Counted from the first letter of the stretch, positions 8,717 through 18,540 are shown. The stretch is 64,000 nucleotides of DNA from Ruania alba (GCF_900105765.1 NZ_FNTX01000001.1:1336387-1400386); one strand, 5' to 3'. The notes: generated from the sequence alone by a model not told the origin. Made by a program: numbers and translations.

Positions 8717-8756
8717 CTGCAAGTGTGACGTGAAAGTTACAGCAAGGTCTTGCAAG
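8717..8756. promoter_or_regulatory. Candidate operator between the LacI gene and malE
   Basis: The divergent control region holds the perfect palindrome CTTGCAAG at 8749-8756 and a related CTGCAAG at 8717-8723. Streptomyces MalR-type regulators recognise repeated CTTGCAG-like sequences, so these are good candidates for the binding sites of the adjacent LacI-family protein. The exact -10 and -35 elements are not clear to me. Confidence 0.45.
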
Positions 8757-8840
8757 GCGACAACTCTGCCGTTACGGTCCATTCATCCAGGCGCGCCGTG
8801 CACCCACGACGACGCCGTCACGACCTGACAGGAGACACCG

Positions 8841-10091
8841 ATGCGACGGAGCATCATCACAACAGCGGCTGCAGGCCTCACCCTGGTCCTGGCCGCGTGC
8901 GGGGGAACGACCGGCTCGGAGGATTCCACCGAACCCGAAGAGTCCGAGACCACGGCAGGGGCCAGCGGCACGCTGACCGTCTGGGCGGACGAGTTGCGCG
9001 CCGAGCCGCTCGCCGACATCGCCGCGCAGTTCGAGACGGACACGGGCGTCACCGTGGAGATCGTCCAGCAGAACTTCGACGACATCCGCCCGCAGTTCCT
9101 CGCCCAGGCACCCACGGGCGAGGGCCCGGACATCATCGTCGGTGCGCACGACTGGGCCGGCGAGCTCGTCACGAACGGCGTGGTGAGCCCGGTGGAGCTC
9201 GGGGACCGGGCCGGCGAGTTCTCCCAGGTGGCCGTGGACGGCTTCACCTACGACGGCAGCGTCTACGGCGTGCCGTACGGGATCGAGAACATCGCCCTGG
9301 TGCGCAACAACGACCTCGCCTCGCAGACCCCGGAGACCTTCGACGAGCTGATCGCCCAGGGTGAGGACTCCGGCGCGGAGTACCCGGTGCTTCTCCAGAC
9401 CGGTGAGGAGGGCGATGCCTATCACCTGTACCCGTTGCAGACCTCTTTCGGAGCTGAGGTGTTCGCCACCGACGACTCCGGCTCCTATGTCCCCGAGCTG
9501 ACCCTGGGCAGTGACGGCGGCACCGCCTTCGCCGAGTGGCTCGCCACGGTCGGGCAGACCGGATCCGGAGCCCTGGACACGGCCATCACGGCCGACATCG
9601 CCAAGGAGGCCTTCGCCAACGGCGAGTCGCCCTACATCATCACCGGCCCGTGGAACATCTCCACCTTCACCGATGCGGGGCTGGACGTGAGCGTGCTGCC
9701 GATCCCGTCCGCCGGTGGGGAGACCGCAGCTCCGTTCGTCGGGGTGCAGGGTTTCTACGTCAGCGCCTACTCGGAGAACGCGATCCTCGCGAACGAGTTC
9801 CTCGTCAACTACGTGGCCACCGAAGAGGTCCAGGTGGCGTTGTACGAGTCCGGTGGACGCATCCCGGCGCTCACAGCCGCGGCCGACACCCTCACCGAGG
9901 ACCCCATCATCTCCGGGTTCGCCGCTGCCGGTGAGGTGGGCGTGCCGATGCCGTCCCTGGCCGAGATGAACTCCGTGTGGGAGTTCTGGGGCACCACCCA
10001 GGCGGCCATCATCTCCGGCGCCGCGGACGATCCCGCGGCCGCCTGGGAGACCATGGTCGGCAACATCCAGGGCGCCATCGACGCCGCCTGA
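8841..10091 (+). CDS. malE: Maltose-type sugar ABC transporter, solute-binding lipoprotein
   Basis: This 416-residue extracellular sugar-binding protein is anchored by a lipobox, LVLAAC with Cys at residue 20. The mature part is a family 1 solute-binding protein (GTLTVWADELRAEPLADIAAQFE, PYGIENIALVRNN, YIITGPWNISTF, EFLVNYVATEEVQVALYE), closest in style to maltose/maltodextrin-binding proteins. AGGAG precedes the ATG. The permease genes malF and malG follow after a hairpin at 10099-10123. The ligand cannot be set from sequence alone; malto-oligosaccharide is the best guess. Confidence 0.88.
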   Translation: MRRSIITTAAAGLTLVLAACGGTTGSEDSTEPEESETTAGASGTLTVWADELRAEPLADIAAQFETDTGVTVEIVQQNFDDIRPQFLAQAPTGEGPDIIVGAHDWAGELVTNGVVSPVELGDRAGEFSQVAVDGFTYDGSVYGVPYGIENIALVRNNDLASQTPETFDELIAQGEDSGAEYPVLLQTGEEGDAYHLYPLQTSFGAEVFATDDSGSYVPELTLGSDGGTAFAEWLATVGQTGSGALDTAITADIAKEAFANGESPYIITGPWNISTFTDAGLDVSVLPIPSAGGETAAPFVGVQGFYVSAYSENAILANEFLVNYVATEEVQVALYESGGRIPALTAAADTLTEDPIISGFAAAGEVGVPMPSLAEMNSVWEFWGTTQAAIISGAADDPAAAWETMVGNIQGAIDAA

Positions 10092-10098
10092 CCGCGTA

Positions 10099-10123
10099 GC
10101 GCCGGGGCACCATGCCCCGGCGC
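10099..10123 (+). terminator. Intercistronic hairpin after malE
   Basis: GCGCCGGGGCA (10099-10109) and TGCCCCGGCGC (10113-10123) form an 11-bp perfect stem with a three-base loop. There is no T-tract. A hairpin in this position usually stabilises the binding-protein message or partly terminates, so that malE outproduces the membrane genes. Confidence 0.6.
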
Positions 10124-10260
10124 GACGCCGGCCGCACCCGCCTACGCCCGACGGCGTCCGGTGCGCATCCCGTCCCACCTCACCTCGTTCCTGAGGTGCG
10201 ATGCCCTGCCCGGCGAGCCTGCGCCGTCGGGGCTCGCACACCTCACGCGGAAGGCACTTC

Positions 10261-11838
10261 GTGACCACGACCCCGAGGACAGACCACTCGAGAGGCAGCA
10301 CCTCGCACGCCCGAGACTTCCGCCCGGCCTTCTGGGTGAAGCTGGCGATCATGGCGCTGGTGAACGCCTTCGCCCTGTACGTCCTGTTCGCGTCCTGGCA
10401 GGTGCAGCACTGGGGCATCTTCGCCACCATGGTGATCTTCGCGGCCGTCGCGAACTGGGTGTACTTCTCCCGGCGCCACCTGGCCGCCAAGTACCTCGTG
10501 CCGGGACTGGTGTTCCTGGTGGTGTACCAGCTGTTCGTGATGGGCTACACCGGCTACATCGCGTTCACGAACTACGGCACCGGGCACATCGCGACCCAGG
10601 AGGACGCGGTCGCCGCCAACCTCGCCCAGTCGGTAGAGCGGGTCGAGGGATCCCCGGCCTACCCGCTCACCGTGGTGATCGACGCCGACGGCGATCTCGG
10701 CTTCGCGATCATCGACGACACGGGCGTGCTGGTCGGGACCGCCGACGAGCCCTTCGAGCCAGTGCCGGACGCACAGGTCGCGGGCAGCGACGTCACCGAG
10801 GTTCCCGGGTACACAGTGCTGAGCTTTGCCCAGGTGCTGGAGCAGCAGAGCGAGATCACCGCATTGCGGGTGACCTTCGACCCGGAGGGGGAGGATAGTG
10901 TCCGCACCCAGGACGGCTCGAACGGGTACCTGTACCGCTCCACGCTCAGCTATGACGAGGCGGCCGGGACGATCACCGACACCGAGACCGGCGTCGTCTA
11001 CAGCGACAACGGGCGAGGGTCCTTCGCCGCACCGGACGGGTCCACCCTCGCGGTCGGGTGGCGGGTGGCGGTAGGCGTGGACAACTTCCTCGCGATGTTC
11101 ACCGACGCCCGGCTCAGCGGCCCGTTCCTCTCGGTGCTGGTGTGGACGTTCGCCTTCGCGTTTCTCTCGGTGGCCACGACCTTCTTTCTCGGCCTGATCC
11201 TGGCGATCGTGTTCAATCATCCCGGGGTGCGCGGCCGGAAGATCATCCGCTCGCTGCTGATCCTCCCGTACGCCTTCCCCGGTTTCCTCTCCGGGCTGGT
11301 CTGGGCGGGCCTGCTGAACCGGAAGTTCGGGTTCATCAACCAGGTGCTGCTCGGGGGCGCGGAGGTGCCGTGGCTCACCGATGCCTGGCTGGCGCGGTTG
11401 TCGGTGATCGGAGTGAACCTGTGGCTCGGCTTCCCGTACATGTTCCTCATCTGCACCGGGGCGCTGCAGGCGATCTCGGCGGACATGTACGAGGCGGCGA
11501 AGCTGGACGGGGCGAAGGCGCCGCGGGTGTTCAGCGCGATCACCTTGCCGATGCTGATGATCTCGGTGGCGCCACTACTGATCGCCTCCTTCTCCTTCAA
11601 CTTCAACAACTTCAACCTCATCTACTTCGTGACCGAGGGCGGTCCGAACTTCCCGGGGTCACCGATCGCGGTCGGTGCCACGGACATCCTGATCTCGATG
11701 GTCTACTCGGTGGCCATCGAGTCCGGGTCGACCCGGTACGGGTTGGCGTCGGCGATGTCGATCCTGATCTTCGCCCTGGTCGGGCTGGTCTCCTGGCTCG
11801 GCTTCCGGCAGACCCGCAAGCTCGAGGACGTGATCTGA
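10261..11838 (+). CDS. malF: Maltose-type ABC transporter permease MalF
   Basis: This 525-residue permease has several N-terminal membrane segments, then a long extracytoplasmic region of about 170 residues as in MalF, and a C-terminal binding-protein-dependent transport domain. The EAA loop is EAAKLDGAKAPRVFSAITLP. I start it at GTG 10261 (VTTTPRTDHSRG), because GGAAGG precedes it and the upstream extension is basic and unconserved. malG begins immediately after its stop codon. Confidence 0.88.
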   Translation: MTTTPRTDHSRGSTSHARDFRPAFWVKLAIMALVNAFALYVLFASWQVQHWGIFATMVIFAAVANWVYFSRRHLAAKYLVPGLVFLVVYQLFVMGYTGYIAFTNYGTGHIATQEDAVAANLAQSVERVEGSPAYPLTVVIDADGDLGFAIIDDTGVLVGTADEPFEPVPDAQVAGSDVTEVPGYTVLSFAQVLEQQSEITALRVTFDPEGEDSVRTQDGSNGYLYRSTLSYDEAAGTITDTETGVVYSDNGRGSFAAPDGSTLAVGWRVAVGVDNFLAMFTDARLSGPFLSVLVWTFAFAFLSVATTFFLGLILAIVFNHPGVRGRKIIRSLLILPYAFPGFLSGLVWAGLLNRKFGFINQVLLGGAEVPWLTDAWLARLSVIGVNLWLGFPYMFLICTGALQAISADMYEAAKLDGAKAPRVFSAITLPMLMISVAPLLIASFSFNFNNFNLIYFVTEGGPNFPGSPIAVGATDILISMVYSVAIESGSTRYGLASAMSILIFALVGLVSWLGFRQTRKLEDVI

Positions 11839-12696
11839 GTGGTGGAGATGAGTCGGCGCCGCTGGTGGCGCGAGGTGAGCTGGCGGTACGTCGTCGCGGC
11901 GATCGCGATCGTCTACGCCGCGTTCCCGATCGTGTACGTCCTGTCCGCCTCGTTCTCCGAGCGGGGCACGCTGACCGGGTCGAACAGCCTGTTCACCACC
12001 GTGACCGGCGCGCAGTACGCGGCGCTGTTCGCCACGCACTACCCGCAATGGCTGGTGAACACCCTGATCATCGGGTCCGTCACCTCGGTGGGTGTGGTGA
12101 TGATGGCGGCGGCGGCCGCCTACGCCTTCTCCCGGTTCCGGTTCGCCGGGCGGGACTCCGGGCTGACGTTCCTGCTGCTGGTGCAGATGTTCCCCCAGAT
12201 GCTGGCCTTCGTCGCGATCTTCCTGCTGCTGCTCGGCCTGCGCGACGTGGTGCCGTGGCTGGGGCTGAACTCACGTCTGGCGCTGATCGCGGTATACCTC
12301 GGTGGGGCGCTCGGCGCGAATACCTTCCTCATGTTCGGGTTCTTCAACTCCATCCCGAAGGAGCTCGACGAGGCCGCGAAGATCGACGGTGCCGGCCACG
12401 CCCGGATCTACTTCACCATCATCCTGCGCCTGGCCGCACCGGTGCTGGCAGTGGTGGCGCTCCTGGCATTCGTGGGGACCTTCTCGGACTACATCCTGGC
12501 GGGAGTGATCCTGCAGGACCAGGACAAGCTGACTATCGCGGTGGGGCTGTACCAGTTCATCGCCGGCCAGTTCGACGCCCGGTGGGGGATCTTTGCCGCA
12601 GGTGCGATCCTCAGCGCGATCCCCGTGTTGCTGCTGTTCCAGTTCCTGCAGCGCTACATCGTCGGAGGGCTGACGGCAGGCTCGGTGAAGGGCTGA
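11839..12696 (+). CDS. malG: Maltose-type ABC transporter permease MalG
   Basis: This 285-residue permease has six membrane segments and the EAA loop DEAAKIDGAGHARIYFTIIL. It pairs with MalF to form the channel. The first codon after the malF stop is GTG 11839; GTG 11842 and ATG 11848 are alternatives. No ATP-binding subunit follows: the next gene is dgt. In actinobacteria such importers usually share the MsiK-type ATPase encoded elsewhere. Confidence 0.88.
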   Translation: MVEMSRRRWWREVSWRYVVAAIAIVYAAFPIVYVLSASFSERGTLTGSNSLFTTVTGAQYAALFATHYPQWLVNTLIIGSVTSVGVVMMAAAAAYAFSRFRFAGRDSGLTFLLLVQMFPQMLAFVAIFLLLLGLRDVVPWLGLNSRLALIAVYLGGALGANTFLMFGFFNSIPKELDEAAKIDGAGHARIYFTIILRLAAPVLAVVALLAFVGTFSDYILAGVILQDQDKLTIAVGLYQFIAGQFDARWGIFAAGAILSAIPVLLLFQFLQRYIVGGLTAGSVKG

Positions 12697-12742
12697 CGGC
12701 CCTCCACAGGGGCGAACCGACTCGCCACCTTGACTGACTAGG

Positions 12743-14041
12743 GTGGAGCGCGTGCACACGGACAACACTGCGGAGCCTGCGGGCTACGGCGCCGCCGACG
12801 TGGAGCGGTGGTACGCCGAGCCTCCCAAGTCCGCGCAGCGCACCCCGTTCGAACGGGACCGGGCCCGGATCGTGCACTCCTCGGCGCTGCGGCGGCTCGG
12901 TGCGAAGACGCAGGTGCTCGGCCCGGGTACGGACGATTTCGCCCGTACCCGGCTGACCCACACCCTCGAGGTGGCACAGGTGGGCCGCGAGCTCGGCAAG
13001 TCGCTCGGCTGCGACCCGGACGTGGTGGACACGGCGTGTCTCGCCCACGACCTGGGCCACCCCCCGTTCGGTCACAACGGCGAGACCGCGTTGCACCAGG
13101 TCTCCTCCGGCATCGGGGGCTTCGAGGGGAACGCCCAGACGCTGCGTCTGCTCACCCGGTTGGAGCCGAAGACGTTCACGCCCGACGGCGTGGGCGTGGG
13201 CCTGAACCTCACGCGCGCGAGCCTGGATGCGTCCACGAAGTACCCGTGGCTCGCCGGCCGCGGCCCGATGCGGGCTGATGGGCGCGGCTCGGCCAAGTTC
13301 GGGGTATACGACGATGACGCCCCCGTGTTCCGCTGGCTGCGGGAGGGCGCCCCGGCGCTGACCCGGTGTATCGAGGCGCAGGTGATGGACCTCGCTGACG
13401 ATGTCTCCTATTCGGTGCACGACGTGGAGGACGCGATCTTCTCCGGCCGGGTGGACCTGGAGGAGGTGACCACCGAGCGCGAACGGGACCGGGTGATCAC
13501 CCAGGTGCGCAGCTGGTACGACCCAGCCGTGAGCGATGCCGCCCTGGACGCCGCGATCGACGACCTGTCCGCGCTGGACTACTGGGTGACCCGCTACGAC
13601 GGCACCCGGCGTGGGCAGGCGCGGCTGAAGGACATGACCAGCCAGCTGATCGGCCGGTTCTGTGACGGTGCGGCCCGTGCGACCCGGGAGAAGTTCGGCG
13701 ACGGCCCGTTGGTGCGCTACGACGCGGATGTCGTGATCCCGGACTCGGTGATCGCCGAGATCAGCGTGCTCAAGGGGATCGCTGCGACCTACGTGATGGC
13801 CCCGCGCGAGGAGGACGCCCTCTACCGGCGTCAGCGCCTCATCCTCACCGACCTGGTGGCGGTGCTCTACGACCGCGCCGAGATCGCACTTGCGGAGATG
13901 TTCGCCGAGGACTTCGGGCATGCCGGCGACGACGACATCCGCCTTCGCGTGGTGGTGGACCAGGTGGCCTCGTTGACCGATCTCTCCGCCCTGGAGTGGC
14001 ACGCGCGCATGTGCGGGCCGGACGTGGGCACATCCCTGTGA
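12743..14041 (+). CDS. dgt: Deoxyguanosinetriphosphate triphosphohydrolase-like protein
   Basis: This 432-residue HD-domain hydrolase splits dNTPs to nucleoside and triphosphate. The metal-binding residues lie in RLTHTLEVAQVGREL and CLAHDLGHPPFGHNGE (the HD pair), with a later conserved Asp in MDLADDVSYSVHDVED. The N-terminal ARIVHSSALRRLGAKTQV is the nucleotide-binding R/H stretch of the family. The start is GTG 12743, with GTG 12752 possible and better spaced from GGTGGAG. It is followed after 40 bases by dnaG, a gene pair common in actinobacteria. Confidence 0.9.
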   Translation: MERVHTDNTAEPAGYGAADVERWYAEPPKSAQRTPFERDRARIVHSSALRRLGAKTQVLGPGTDDFARTRLTHTLEVAQVGRELGKSLGCDPDVVDTACLAHDLGHPPFGHNGETALHQVSSGIGGFEGNAQTLRLLTRLEPKTFTPDGVGVGLNLTRASLDASTKYPWLAGRGPMRADGRGSAKFGVYDDDAPVFRWLREGAPALTRCIEAQVMDLADDVSYSVHDVEDAIFSGRVDLEEVTTERERDRVITQVRSWYDPAVSDAALDAAIDDLSALDYWVTRYDGTRRGQARLKDMTSQLIGRFCDGAARATREKFGDGPLVRYDADVVIPDSVIAEISVLKGIAATYVMAPREEDALYRRQRLILTDLVAVLYDRAEIALAEMFAEDFGHAGDDDIRLRVVVDQVASLTDLSALEWHARMCGPDVGTSL

Positions 14042-14081
14042 TCGGGGCCGCCCACGGCCGGGAACGACTTACACTCGGCTC

Positions 14082-16079
14082 ATGGCTGGTCTGATCCGCC
14101 GCGAGGACATCGCGGCCGTGCGTGAGCGCGCGAAGATCGAGGAGATCGTCGGCCAGCACGTCACGTTACGCAGTGCCGGGGTCGGCTCGATGAAAGGGTT
14201 GTGCCCGTTCCACGACGAGCGCACTCCGTCCTTCCACGTGCGTCCACAGCTGGGTCTGTGGCACTGCTTCGGTTGTGACGAGGGCGGTGACGTCATCTCA
14301 TTCATCCAGAGGATCGATCACCTGCCGTTCACCGAAGCCGTGGAGCACCTCGCCGGCCGGGTCGGTGTGCAGCTGCGCTACGAGGACGATGGCGGCCCGC
14401 GCCGCCCGCGGGAGGAGCCGGGCCGGCGCCAGCGTCTGATCGAGGCGCACCGGGTGGCCGCGGAGTTCTACTCCGAGCAGCTCACCAGCCCGGGTGCTCG
14501 GATCGGGCGAGAGTTCCTTGCCGAACGTGGCTTCGACCGGGCCGCTGCGGAACATTTCGGGGTGGGCTTCGCCCCGCAGGGGTGGGACAACCTGGCCAGG
14601 CATCTGCGCGGGAAGGGTTTCACCGAGCCCGAGCTGACGGCGAGCGGGTTGCTCTCGCAGGGCAACCGCGGCTCCTACGACCGGTTCCGCGGACGCCTCG
14701 TGTGGCCGATCCGCGACCTCGCGGGGGACGTGGTGGGGTTCGGTGCCCGCAAGCTGTTCGAGGACGATCCGGGTCCGAAGTACCTGAACACCCCCGAGAC
14801 CACGATCTACAAGAAGTCCCAGGTGCTCTACGGGATCGATCTGGCCAAGCGGGAGATCGCCAAGGGGAAGCGCGTCGTGGTGGTGGAGGGGTACACCGAT
14901 GTGATGGCGATGCACCTGGCCGGGGTGCCCACCGCCGTCGCGACGTGCGGGACCGCGTTCGGTACCGAGCACATCAAGGTGGTGCGCCGTCTGCTCGGCG
15001 ACACTGCGGGAGCTACGGCGGGACTGATGCTCTCCTCAGGGGCTGCCCTGGGTGGTGAGGTGATCTTCACCTTCGACGGCGATGCGGCCGGACAGAAGGC
15101 AGCGTTGCGGGCCTTCGACCAGGACCAGCAGTTCGCGACGCAGACCTTCGTAGCGGTCGAGCCCAGCGGTGCCGACCCGTGCGAGCTGCGCCAGCAGCGG
15201 GGCGACGAGGCCGTGCGGGCCCTGGTGGCCGACCGGGAACCGTTGTTCGAGTTCGCGATCCGTTCAGTGCTCAAGCAGGTGGATTTGGACACGGTGGAGG
15301 GACGGACCACCGGCCTGCGCGTCGGTGCACCGGTGGTGGCCCGGATCCGGGACCAGGTGCTGCGAGCCGGGTATACCCGAGAGCTCGCCGGGTGGCTCGG
15401 CTTGGACGAGTCCACGGTGCGTCAGGCCGTGGGGCGGGCGCCGAGAACGGCGCCACGCCAGGATGGCCCCGACGGCGGAGGTCACCGGGACCAGTCCGGT
15501 TCGCCCCGGGCAGGTGGGCGGCCGGGGCAGGTTCCCGACGGCGGATCTCACCGCGGTGCAGATCCTCGAGATCCGGTGGCACGCCTGGAGCGCCAGGTGC
15601 TCGAGGTGGTCGTCCAGCTGCCGCAACACGCCTTGGAAGCGGGTTTTGACGACCTGGGTGCGGATACCTTCGTGGTGCCCGCCCATCGCGCTGTGCACGA
15701 TGCGATCCGCGCAGCCGGTGGGCTGCGCCGGTTCGGCGAGCTGACGGCCGAGCAGGCTGCTGCCGGGGCCGGTGGGCAGGCGGGTGAGCGCGCGGCTGCC
15801 CTGTGGGCGGAGCAGGTGCGGGAAGCCGCCGACGGCCCGGTCGCGGTGCTGGTGACCGAGCTGGCCGTGTCCCCGTTGCCCGAAGACCGTCCGGAGGCGC
15901 TCGGCCAGTACGCGCGGGGCGTGCTGGTGGCACTGCTGAAGATGGGGATCACCCGGCAGATCGCGGATGCGAAGGGCCGGCTGCAGCGGATGGACCCGGA
16001 CGATCCTGCCTATGCCGAGACGTTCAGTGAGCTGTTGACCCTGGAGGACCGGCGTCGCACGCTGCAGGACTTGGCCTGA
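14082..16079 (+). CDS. dnaG: DNA primase
   Basis: This 665-residue primase makes RNA primers for replication. The CHC2 zinc finger has C41, H44, C62 and C65 (LCPFHDERTPSFH, then WHCFGCDEGGDVISF). The catalytic core follows (YDRFRGRLVWPIRDLAGDVVGFGARKL), and the TOPRIM domain has VVVEGYTDVMAMH and FTFDGDAAGQKAAL. A Gly/Pro/Arg-rich linker (about residues 450-505) precedes the C-terminal helical domain that contacts DnaB. Its length is normal for actinobacteria. The start is ATG 14082. Confidence 0.96.
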   Translation: MAGLIRREDIAAVRERAKIEEIVGQHVTLRSAGVGSMKGLCPFHDERTPSFHVRPQLGLWHCFGCDEGGDVISFIQRIDHLPFTEAVEHLAGRVGVQLRYEDDGGPRRPREEPGRRQRLIEAHRVAAEFYSEQLTSPGARIGREFLAERGFDRAAAEHFGVGFAPQGWDNLARHLRGKGFTEPELTASGLLSQGNRGSYDRFRGRLVWPIRDLAGDVVGFGARKLFEDDPGPKYLNTPETTIYKKSQVLYGIDLAKREIAKGKRVVVVEGYTDVMAMHLAGVPTAVATCGTAFGTEHIKVVRRLLGDTAGATAGLMLSSGAALGGEVIFTFDGDAAGQKAALRAFDQDQQFATQTFVAVEPSGADPCELRQQRGDEAVRALVADREPLFEFAIRSVLKQVDLDTVEGRTTGLRVGAPVVARIRDQVLRAGYTRELAGWLGLDESTVRQAVGRAPRTAPRQDGPDGGGHRDQSGSPRAGGRPGQVPDGGSHRGADPRDPVARLERQVLEVVVQLPQHALEAGFDDLGADTFVVPAHRAVHDAIRAAGGLRRFGELTAEQAAAGAGGQAGERAAALWAEQVREAADGPVAVLVTELAVSPLPEDRPEALGQYARGVLVALLKMGITRQIADAKGRLQRMDPDDPAYAETFSELLTLEDRRRTLQDLA

Positions 16080-16179
16080 CCGGCGCGCGGGGTCGCTGGG
16101 GCGGCGGCCGTGGGTGAGCGGGGAGTTGTACCCAGGGCCCAGGTGTACCGCCGGTACCTGTTCGGTCTAGCCTGGCGGC

Positions 16180-17169
16180 ATGAGTCATCAGAATCCTGAC
16201 GGGTCGTACGGTCAACCACCGAGCGGGGAGCCGGGGCAGCCCCCGGTTCCGCCACCCCCTGGACCCGGGCAGGGGCAACCCGGGTATGGCCAGCCGGGCC
16301 CGCAGCCGGGATACGGGCAGCCGGCCCAACCAGGTTATGGACAGCCGGCCCAGCAGCCGGGCTATGGGCAGCCGGCCCAACCAGGTTATGGACAGCCGGC
16401 CCAGCAGCCGGGCTACGGGCAGCCGGCCCAGCAGGCGTACGGGCAGCCGGTCTACGGGCAGCAGGCCGGACAACCCGGCTACGGCGCGCCAGGTGGACCG
16501 GGCGGCAGCGGCGGTCAGGGGCCAGGATCGAATCGGACGGCGATTATCGTCGGTGGCGTGATCGTGGGTGTGGTTCTACTCGCGTTGCTGATCTTCGGAC
16601 TGTCCCGCGCTCTGGGAGGGGACGGGCCGGATCCGACCACGGATCCGACCACCACGCAGCCCACGGAGGACCCGAGCGAGGAGCCCACGGAGGACCCGAG
16701 CGAGGAGCCCACGGACGACCCGACCGAAGGCCCCACCGAGGAACCGAGCGGCAACCCGGAGTTCCTTGCGCTGGGAGAGTCGACCACCGTCGGTGACTGG
16801 ACGGTGTCGGTACACGATCCGGTCCTGGACGCCACCGACGAGGTCGTCGGTGACGGCCAGCCCGAACCGCCGTCCGGCACGAAGTACAGCTACGTCTACG
16901 TCACGGTGACCAACGACGGATCAGAAGCACTGGAGGTCTGGGACTCGTTGGCGATGGGGTACTTCGACACCGCCGGTGAGGCCTACACCAGTTCCGAGGC
17001 TGTGGCACCGGATGATGTGTTCCTGCTCGACCCGGTGGACCCGGGGCAGGAGGTCTCCGGCACGTACATCTTCGAGATTCCTGCTGAGGACACCGGCGAC
17101 GGCACCTGGGCGATCGCCGAGCGGGTCGAGGACTCCACCGGCGACATCGCCTACTTCGAGGACCGGTAG
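16180..17169 (+). CDS. Membrane-anchored protein with GYGQPAQ repeats and a DUF4352-like outer domain
   Basis: This 329-residue protein has four parts. Residues 1-110 are cytosolic and rich in Pro, Gly, Gln and Tyr, with repeats of [17 protein letters not shown]. One membrane helix follows ([22 protein letters not shown]). Next come Glu/Asp/Pro/Thr repeats (TEDPSEEP). The C-terminal domain of about 140 residues ([44 protein letters not shown]) resembles the immunoglobulin-like DUF4352 fold. The function is unknown. The architecture matches the two paralogs at 25.6-28.2 kb, although the N-terminal repeats differ. It stands alone between dnaG and mshA. Confidence 0.8.
   Translation: MSHQNPDGSYGQPPSGEPGQPPVPPPPGPGQGQPGYGQPGPQPGYGQPAQPGYGQPAQQPGYGQPAQPGYGQPAQQPGYGQPAQQAYGQPVYGQQAGQPGYGAPGGPGGSGGQGPGSNRTAIIVGGVIVGVVLLALLIFGLSRALGGDGPDPTTDPTTTQPTEDPSEEPTEDPSEEPTDDPTEGPTEEPSGNPEFLALGESTTVGDWTVSVHDPVLDATDEVVGDGQPEPPSGTKYSYVYVTVTNDGSEALEVWDSLAMGYFDTAGEAYTSSEAVAPDDVFLLDPVDPGQEVSGTYIFEIPAEDTGDGTWAIAERVEDSTGDIAYFEDR
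16315..16440 (+). repeat. 51-bp tandem repeat inside the GYGQPAQ region
   Basis: Two copies of a 51-base unit (16315-16365 and 16366-16416) differ at one base, and a partial third copy follows to about 16440. The unit encodes 17 residues, GYGQPAQQP followed by GYGQPAQP. The near-identity at DNA level, including silent positions, points to recent expansion and likely length variation. Confidence 0.85.
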
Positions 17170-17239
17170 GCGCTTCTGCCTCGTGGGCCGCAGGATGGAC
17201 ACACCTGAGACGAGCGGAGGGGCGCCGTAGACTGCCCGG

Positions 17240-18418
17240 GTGCCTCTCCGCGTCGCCATGGTCAGTCTGCATACCTCGCCGGGCGCCGACCCCGGGGCCG
17301 GCGACGTCGGCGGGATGAACGTGGTGATCCGGCACCTGGCCGGCGAGCTGGCGGCACTGGGGTGTGAGATCGACATCCTCACCCGGCGCACCGATCCGGC
17401 CGCTCCGACCGTCGTCGAACTCGCCGCGGGTGTGCGCCTGCGTCATCTCGATGCGGGGCCGGCGCAGGTGCGACCCAAGAGCGAGCACGAGGCGTACATC
17501 CACGAGTTCGGGGACGCGATGTCCACCTGCGGCGGGTACGACCTCATCCACGCGCACCACTGGTTCTCCGGGCTCGCCGCACTCGACGTGGCACGCGCGT
17601 GGGGGACCGGCATGGTGCAGTCGTTCCACAGCATCGCGGCCGCTCCGGAGTCCGCGCTCGCCGAAGGGGAGCGGCCAGAGTCTCCGGGCAGAATGGTGGG
17701 GGAGGCGCGGCTGGCACGTGAGGCCAACGCCTTGCTCGCCGTCAGCAGCGCTGAACGCCGGACGATCGTCGACCGGCTCGGCGCCGCACCAGATCGGGTC
17801 ACGGTGGTGCGACCGGGCGTGGACGTCACGCAGTTCCACCCTGCGGGCGAGCGCGAATCCGGGGCTGGCTACCTGCTCGCGGCCGCACGCTTGGAACCGC
17901 TGAAAGGCATCGATCTGGCCATCGAGGCGGTGGCCGGGCTGGATCCGCAGGTCGCGCCGGAGCTGGTGATCTGCGGCGGAGCGACCAGCGGGTTCGAGGA
18001 CTACCCGGACCAGCTGCACCAGCTGGTCGCTGCCCGGGGACTCTCAGGTCGGGTGCGATTCCTCGGTCCGTGCAGCCGGGATGAGCTGGCTGCTTTGATG
18101 CGTGGTGCGCGGATCTTCCTGAACCCCTCGCACTCCGAGACCTACGGACTGACGGCCCTCGAGGCCGCTGCGAGCGGGGTGCCGGTGGTGGCCGCCGAGT
18201 CCGGCGGTCTCGTCGAGGCGGTCCGGCACGGCGAGACCGGACTGCTGCTGCACACCCGTGACCCGGATGCGTGGACCGGGGCGTTGCAGGCGCTGCTGAC
18301 GGATCCGGCCCGGGTCGCGCGCCTGGCCCGCGGGGGACGGGCCCACGCCGAGCAGCACACCTGGGCGCAGATGGCGCAGCGGACACTGGCCGTCTATCAG
18401 CAACTGATCGGTGCGTGA
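17240..18418 (+). CDS. mshA: D-inositol-3-phosphate glycosyltransferase (mycothiol biosynthesis)
   Basis: This 392-residue GT4 enzyme transfers GlcNAc from UDP-GlcNAc to inositol 3-phosphate, the first step of mycothiol synthesis. The N-terminal MVSLHTSPGADPGAGDVGG followed by MNV is the characteristic MshA acceptor loop. The GT4 donor site is in NPSHSETYGLTALEAAASG, with the E-x7-E pair. Related GT4 enzymes exist, but the SLHTSP and GAGDVGGMNV motifs make MshA the best call. The start is GTG 17240. No other mycothiol gene is nearby. Confidence 0.82.
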   Translation: MPLRVAMVSLHTSPGADPGAGDVGGMNVVIRHLAGELAALGCEIDILTRRTDPAAPTVVELAAGVRLRHLDAGPAQVRPKSEHEAYIHEFGDAMSTCGGYDLIHAHHWFSGLAALDVARAWGTGMVQSFHSIAAAPESALAEGERPESPGRMVGEARLAREANALLAVSSAERRTIVDRLGAAPDRVTVVRPGVDVTQFHPAGERESGAGYLLAAARLEPLKGIDLAIEAVAGLDPQVAPELVICGGATSGFEDYPDQLHQLVAARGLSGRVRFLGPCSRDELAALMRGARIFLNPSHSETYGLTALEAAASGVPVVAAESGGLVEAVRHGETGLLLHTRDPDAWTGALQALLTDPARVARLARGGRAHAEQHTWAQMAQRTLAVYQQLIGA

Positions 18419-18540
18419 CAGCGTCCGCACCCACCGCGTCACCATCATCGCGCGCCGGGGTGGGTAAGAAACTCCCACCAAACTCCCACCAGGCGGGTTG
18501 GCAGCTGCTGCCGAATCCGGCGTTTCCGCAGGTCAGGGAG

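Noticed and set aside
6407-8782. A 791-codon minus-strand frame across dusB and the LacI gene
   Set aside because: It has low-complexity Arg/His/Gly content and overlaps two well-supported genes.
16315-16440. Regular repeats as a possible CRISPR array
   Set aside because: The repeats are contiguous, without spacers, in phase with a reading frame and encode GYGQPAQ units.
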